From Burkholderiales bacterium Ga0077547 (GTDB lineage Bacteria > Pseudomonadota > Gammaproteobacteria > Burkholderiales > Burkholderiaceae_C): a stretch of DNA of 64,000 bases. A program made the translations under genes and the position numbers. Each line of letters opens with the position of its first letter. The first letter of the stretch is position 1. This document shows positions 59,434-64,000 of the stretch, in pieces. The notes beneath the pieces were generated by a model that was given only the letters and a program-made list of their open reading frames with translations, did no database searches and was not told where the DNA came from. The stretch spans positions 1-64,000 of the forward strand of contig LNEY01000019.1 in assembly GCA_001464195.1 (NCBI GenBank). The letters are read 5' to 3'.

Positions 59434-62400
59434 GGCTTTCCTTCGGAATCACTGGCCGGCGAGGCCGCGGGGATGGGCGGGGCAGGGGCCACGCTGGGCG
59501 CCGGGATGTTCGGCACGGCGTCGGTGAAACTGCGCTCGACCTTGTCGACCTTCGGATCGGCCCAGGAACCGGTGATGCGGAACTCTCGCGTGTTGGCAGC
59601 GGCCAGCGGCTTGCTGAACAGCGTCTGCGCCAGGAATGCACCGAGGCCGATCGCCGGGTTGATCGCCGCGTAGGCCAGCGACGCGGTGCCCGCATCAATC
59701 TCGGGCACGACGATCACGCGCAGGTCCTGCGTTTCCTGTTCGATGTCGGCCTTGCCCTCCATCAGCACCGCCGCTTGCACGCCGCGCATGCGCAGGTTGT
59801 TGGTTTGTGCCACGCCACGGGCGATCTGCAGATCGCCACTGATGTCGTCGAAGGCAAAGCCCTGCTGGAACACGTCTCGGAAGTCGAGCACGAAGCGCCT
59901 CGGCAGTGCCTGCAGGCTCAGCACGCCGAGCAGCCGCCCGACCCCTGGATCGGCCTTGAGGAACTGGCCTGCAGCCACCGACAGGTTGATCTGGCCCGTC
60001 AGGCTCGGGTAGTCCATCGCCAAGGGCGAGCCGTCCCAGGCAATCTGCCCCGACAACCCGCCCTTGCCGCCCTTGACCAGCTTGCCGAATCCCAGCCGCT
60101 CGATCAAGGCGCCGCCGTTGCTGAGTTCGAGATTGAAGTTCAGCGTCACCCGGCGCACGGTGGCAGGCGTGCCAGCAGCGGCGCTCGGGCTGATGGCTTC
60201 GCCGGGCACCGCCGACCATTGCCCGCTGGCGGTGAGCCGCGCCTCCGGCGAGGTCAGCGCGAGGCGCGTCAGCCGCCATTCACGGGCACCCGCGCGATTC
60301 ACCGCATCGAGCTCCATGCGCCCGAGCCGCTTGCCGCGCAGCACCAGGTCATCAACAACGATGTCGAGTGCCGGAACCGACTGAGGCGGTTGATCGAGCA
60401 GTGTCTCGACGTCGGACGTGTCCTCCTTGGGCAGCGACAGCCGTGTCAGCCGTGCATAGATGCGACCGGCCGCGCTGGCAGAGCCGCCATCGCCACTGGC
60501 GGCCGTGGCATTCGGCGCCGTGCGCGGAGGGCGGTACTCGACGATGCCGCTGGCCTGCTCCGATTCGAGATTGACGCGCCAGAGCGGACCATCCATCGCC
60601 ACCTTGGCCACTACTTGATTCAGCCGACGGCTGCCGAACTGCACCTCTTGTGCGCGCAGACCGATGGTGCCGGGCAAATAGCCTGTGGAGGCCGCACTGT
60701 TCTCGCCGCCCGCGGCCGCGCTTGGCGACACGACCAGTCCGTCACTGAGCGTCTGCCACTCGCCCAGATTCACGCTGGCCAGGTTCAGGGTCGCCGCCAC
60801 GCCGGACGCGGGCAGTTGCACCGGCTCCATCACGCCGATGCCGCCGCGCAGCACACGAGGCGTTCCGGTGGACACGTCACGCACGTATTGCGCCTGGAGC
60901 AGGTTGCCGAGATCGAGGCGGAGAACGTCACGGGCGAGCGCGGGCGCCGCGCCTGCGGCCGCGTCCGCGAGCGATGACGTCTGAAATCGCAGCGCGAGGG
61001 GCGTGTCGGCAGTCTTGCGCAAGGGCTGGGGCAGATCGCTGCCCAGGCCTATGAGGTTGCTGGTCACCAGCAGGTCGGGCTTCCCGTTCACCAGGTTCAG
61101 CGCGACACGGTAAGCCGTCTGACCGCTCAGCGAGGACGCCATGCGGGCCAGCACCGGGCCACCGACATCACCGCTGCGCCGCAACCCGTCGGCGGTCGCG
61201 GTACCCTGCGCGACGAAGCGCATCGATCCATCGGGCTGCAAGCCGCCGTCGATGGACAGGTCACCCCCAAGCAGCTTGCCGGCGCCACCCGCGATGGAAA
61301 AGCCTCGCTGCGAAAAATCGATGCGGCCACGCGCGCCGCTCAGCATCGGCGTGCCGGGACGCAGCCGGAAGTCGCTGCCCGCCAACGCCACACTACCGCG
61401 CACCGTGGTGGCCGGCGGACTGGCCAGTGGCACGGTCAACGCCAGCGTCAGGTCGGCCTGACCGGTGGCCGTGCTTTGCGCCAGCGCGTTGTCGATCCAG
61501 CCGCCGACGGGCGACGCGTTGACAAAGCGCAGCATGTCGGCCACCCCACCGCGCCCAATCCCCTCGATCACCAGCACCGGCTGCTCGTCCAACCGCTTGA
61601 TGCCGCCCTGGACCCCCGTCAGCTTCACGCCTTGCGTGCTCGCCTGGGCATTGCGGATCTCCATCGAGAGCCGGTCGAAGACCAGTTCGCCACTCAGGGC
61701 TTCAAGTGCGGGCCATGGCGAGGCGTAAGCCGGCTCGGTGGCTGTCGCCGGCCAGTTGGGCACATAGGCGAGACGAACATCTTCGACCTGGCCGGCAATG
61801 CGGAACTCGCCCTCCGCTGCGGTGCGCGCGTCGGCAAACGGAAACTCGCTCAGATCGCCCTTCACGCGGACGCTGGCGCGCGACAAGCGACCGGCCTGCA
61901 CGGCATGTTCAACGTACTGCCGTGCCTCGGCGTCGATGCCCAGCGGCAGGTAGCGGGCGACGCGCGAGGCGACAACCTGGGTCAGCAGGCCGTCCAGGTC
62001 GAGCCGGCCAGGAAAGCGCCGATCGCCACCGTTGGTGGTCGAGGTCACCGTCGTTGTGCTGGTCGACCAGCTGCCCTTGAATTCGCCCTGCAGATCGGCG
62101 TTGGCAAAGCTGGCTTGCTGCACCTTCACCACCAGCTGCGGCAGCGCGCCGGCTGCGCTCGGGGTCTCGATGTGCCAGCTCAGCGCCGCGTCCAGGCGAT
62201 CCAGTGGCAACAGTGGCTCGGCGAGCACCCCTGGGAGCTCCAGCTCGCCCTGCTTCATCGCCAGTCGCGCCTCGCCTCCTCGCTCGTTCGCGCTGAGCAC
62301 CAGATCGGCTTGGCGCAGGCCCGGCCGGCCGACCTCCAATGGGTCAGCCGCCGCGGAGGAGGTCAGCGCCAGGCCGTTCACCGTGGCACGCAAGTCGTAC

Positions 62401-63725
62401 CGCGGCGGCAGGCGCCAGCTCGCCGCCGAGGCCGCAGGCCCCGCCGACGGCACCGCGGTGACGGTCTCGAGGCCGAAAGCGCCTTCCCAGCTCAGCTGGA
62501 CGCCCTCGACGCGGCCCTGCGGCTTCAGGTCGGCCATCCAGCGCTCGGCGGCGTCACCCAGCTGCAGCCGTTGCATCACCTGCGCGAGCAGCGCGAGGTC
62601 CAGGTGTTCGGCGCTCAGCTGGCCACCGGTCATTTCGCCCGCCGGTGACTGCTGCCAGCGCACGGCCACCGTGCTGGCCGGCCAGCGCAGGCCATCGGAC
62701 ATGCCAAAGCCAAATTCGCGAGCCTCCAGCGCCACCCCCTGCGCGTCGCGTCGGCCTGCCAGCCGGCCGGACATGTCGGCAAACACCAGCGCGTCGCGGT
62801 CGGCGTGCGGCTTCAGGTGCACTTGCCGCAGCGCCACATCCAGCGTGGCGACACCCGCCCGACCCTCGGCCACATCGATCCAAGCCCGCAAGGCACCGTG
62901 GGCCTGCGTCAACCCCGCAGGCAGCGTGAAGTGAGGCTGCAGCGCGGCAACATCCACTTTCGGAGCGCTGGCATACAGGGTTCCTCGCCAGCGCCTCCAA
63001 TCGGCAGGTTCAGCCAGCAGCGGCTGGGTGAAGCGGCCGATCAGCGTGACACGGTCACCCCAGCGCTCCGGCGGCGTCACATCGATGCGCAGATCATGGC
63101 GGCGCAGGCTGTTTCGGGTCACCCACTGGACATCGGTGAATCGCTGCGGCTCGCTCGGATGCAACGCGTCACGCCAGCGAACGACGCCGTTGCGCAAGAC
63201 CACTTCGTGCTGCCTGAAGAGCCAGTTGGACAGCGGGCGGTGGTCGGCGTCTGCCGCTGTGATCTCGAATCCGGCCACGAAGACCCTGCCGTCGACATCA
63301 CGGTGCACGTCGAGGTCGGCACCATCGATCAACAACTGCGCAAACCGTGGCTGCATGGCAAAGATGGACTTCACCGACAAAGCGCCGACCACCCGAGGCA
63401 GTTGCAACACGGGTCGGGCTTGGGCATCGAGCAAAGCCACATCGCGCAATTCGAGCGTCGGCAGCCAGCCCTTGGTGTTGACGACGATCTCGCCTATGCG
63501 CACCGGCTGCCCCAGGAACTGGCTGGCGTACTGCTCGATCGGCGCTCGCCATCGGTCGATGTGCGGCAAAATCACTGCGTGCAATGCGATCCACGCCGCG
63601 ATCAACAGGCCCCAGGCTGCCACCAGCAGCAGGCCCAGTGCCTTGAGGGCGCGAATCTGCCACCACACGGCTGCAACCCGTCTGGGCTGCGGTGCGGCAA
63701 TCGCGTCTTCTTGTGAAACAGGCAT
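59430..63725 (-). CDS. yhdP: YhdP-family AsmA-like envelope protein
   Basis: Very large inner-membrane-anchored protein (about 1,431 residues) of the AsmA-like family that bridges the periplasm and carries phospholipids to the outer membrane. One N-terminal membrane helix (ALKALGLLLVAAWGLLIAAWIALHAVILPHIDRWR) is followed by long beta-rich repeats. The conserved C-terminal region has GGKGGLSGQIAWDGSPLAMDYPSLTGQINLSVAAGQFLKADPGVGRLLGVLSLQALPRRFVLDFRDVFQQGFAFDDISGDLQIARGVAQTNNLRMRGVQAAVLMEGKADI. The ATG at 63725 is preferred; one at 63791 is possible. It precedes the amidase gene. Confidence 0.92.
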   Translation of the reverse strand: MPVSQEDAIAAPQPRRVAAVWWQIRALKALGLLLVAAWGLLIAAWIALHAVILPHIDRWRAPIEQYASQFLGQPVRIGEIVVNTKGWLPTLELRDVALLDAQARPVLQLPRVVGALSVKSIFAMQPRFAQLLIDGADLDVHRDVDGRVFVAGFEITAADADHRPLSNWLFRQHEVVLRNGVVRWRDALHPSEPQRFTDVQWVTRNSLRRHDLRIDVTPPERWGDRVTLIGRFTQPLLAEPADWRRWRGTLYASAPKVDVAALQPHFTLPAGLTQAHGALRAWIDVAEGRAGVATLDVALRQVHLKPHADRDALVFADMSGRLAGRRDAQGVALEAREFGFGMSDGLRWPASTVAVRWQQSPAGEMTGGQLSAEHLDLALLAQVMQRLQLGDAAERWMADLKPQGRVEGVQLSWEGAFGLETVTAVPSAGPAASAASWRLPPRYDLRATVNGLALTSSAAADPLEVGRPGLRQADLVLSANERGGEARLAMKQGELELPGVLAEPLLPLDRLDAALSWHIETPSAAGALPQLVVKVQQASFANADLQGEFKGSWSTSTTTVTSTTNGGDRRFPGRLDLDGLLTQVVASRVARYLPLGIDAEARQYVEHAVQAGRLSRASVRVKGDLSEFPFADARTAAEGEFRIAGQVEDVRLAYVPNWPATATEPAYASPWPALEALSGELVFDRLSMEIRNAQASTQGVKLTGVQGGIKRLDEQPVLVIEGIGRGGVADMLRFVNASPVGGWIDNALAQSTATGQADLTLALTVPLASPPATTVRGSVALAGSDFRLRPGTPMLSGARGRIDFSQRGFSIAGGAGKLLGGDLSIDGGLQPDGSMRFVAQGTATADGLRRSGDVGGPVLARMASSLSGQTAYRVALNLVNGKPDLLVTSNLIGLGSDLPQPLRKTADTPLALRFQTSSLADAAAGAAPALARDVLRLDLGNLLQAQYVRDVSTGTPRVLRGGIGVMEPVQLPASGVAATLNLASVNLGEWQTLSDGLVVSPSAAAGGENSAASTGYLPGTIGLRAQEVQFGSRRLNQVVAKVAMDGPLWRVNLESEQASGIVEYRPPRTAPNATAASGDGGSASAAGRIYARLTRLSLPKEDTSDVETLLDQPPQSVPALDIVVDDLVLRGKRLGRMELDAVNRAGAREWRLTRLALTSPEARLTASGQWSAVPGEAISPSAAAGTPATVRRVTLNFNLELSNGGALIERLGFGKLVKGGKGGLSGQIAWDGSPLAMDYPSLTGQINLSVAAGQFLKADPGVGRLLGVLSLQALPRRFVLDFRDVFQQGFAFDDISGDLQIARGVAQTNNLRMRGVQAAVLMEGKADIEQETQDLRVIVVPEIDAGTASLAYAAINPAIGLGAFLAQTLFSKPLAAANTREFRITGSWADPKVDKVERSFTDAVPNIPAPSVAPAPPIPAASPASDSEGKP

Positions 63726-63890
63726 CGGTGGTGCGGGGCGCCGGGATGGGCAGTGCGTCGGCGAGAGGGGGCTGAGGGCCCGGGGCGTCATCAGCGCGTG
63801 AAAGGCATGTCGCGCTGGCCTTCATGGCTGTCTCGCCACCCGGCTCGCAGTCGCCCCAAGGCAATCTAGCACAGAGCCGCAGACCGACCC

Positions 63891-64000
63891 ATGGGTTCCC
63901 TCCCCTCCGACAACGTCGCGAATTCGAGCTCAACGGTGTCTTCCACCGGTGCCAGGCTGGCGGCCCGCGCCGACCACAGTCGTTTCGTGCAGCGCATCCG
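63891..64000 (+). CDS. glnE: Probable GlnE adenylyltransferase/deadenylase, N-terminus only
   Basis: An ATG at 63891 opens a frame that runs off the right edge (36 codons). It reads MGSLPSDNVANSSS at first and ends ADHSRFVQRIR, which resembles the N-terminal HSRFVQR segment of betaproteobacterial GlnE. Divergent placement beside yhdP and the nitrilase gene is also what I recall for glnE in Burkholderiales. GlnE adenylylates glutamine synthetase under PII control, matching the glnK–amtB operon in this window. Too short for certainty. Confidence 0.55.
   Translation, partial: MGSLPSDNVANSSSTVSSTGARLAARADHSRFVQRI

Overview
The window is GC-rich chromosomal DNA with tightly packed, often overlapping genes. 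It reads as a betaproteobacterium of the order Burkholderiales, probably the Rubrivivax/Leptothrix/Ideonella side. The inference rests on a TorF-like porin–PII–Amt operon, a proteobacterial-type GshA, a Lys/Ala-rich SWIB protein, and a recA–recX–sucCD–terC–pilA order that I recall from this order. No rRNA, tRNA, CRISPR array or insertion sequence was recognised.

Left part (1–26.5 kb) is mostly core metabolism. It holds the start of the ATP synthase operon (atpI–atpB, leaving the window on the left), a sugar lactonase/epimerase/acetyltransferase group, the ABC-F protein Uup, tRNA hydroxylase TrhO with a coupled pseudouridine synthase, and gshB–kup–gshA. A nitrogen-regulated porin–glnK–amtB operon follows, with a sigma-54 promoter and an NtrC site. 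Then come comM, a MetH lacking its homocysteine domain, a SWIB protein, a TerC transporter behind a yybP-ykoY (manganese) riboswitch, a holin-like protein, bepA, moaC, and a PglL-type ligase preceded by a frameshifted tfpX.

Middle part (27.2–44.1 kb) is a surface-glycan gene cluster. Its core is a complete CDP-3,6-dideoxyhexose pathway: ddhD, ddhA, ddhB, ddhC, a paratose synthase-like reductase and a CDP-paratose 2-epimerase, followed by a Wzx flippase and a glycosyltransferase. This is the gene order of the tyvelose O-antigen locus of Salmonella group D as I remember it. Around the core lie five more glycosyltransferases and a membrane glycan protein broken by a stop codon. The cluster sits between pilA and tfpX–pglL, genes I would expect to be adjacent, so it looks like an island inserted into a conserved pilin locus.

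Right part (44.1–64 kb) contains pilA with a sigma-54-type promoter, then a phospho-signalling group (metallo-beta-lactamase-fold phosphodiesterase, FHA protein, PP2C phosphatase, Ser/Thr kinase). Next are a second TerC protein, a cytochrome P450, a sucC–sucD reading frame with no stop between the two halves, recX, and recA with a LexA-like box. A two-component system, an M20 peptidase, a nitrilase-family amidase, a YhdP-like giant protein and the start of a probable glnE complete the window.

Five reading-frame anomalies occur in 64 kb: a TAG in the torF signal peptide, a frameshift in tfpX, a probable frameshift in a small ORF before ddhD, a TGA inside the membrane glycan gene, and the sucCD fusion. 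They may be true mutations or base-level sequence errors; the sequence alone cannot decide.
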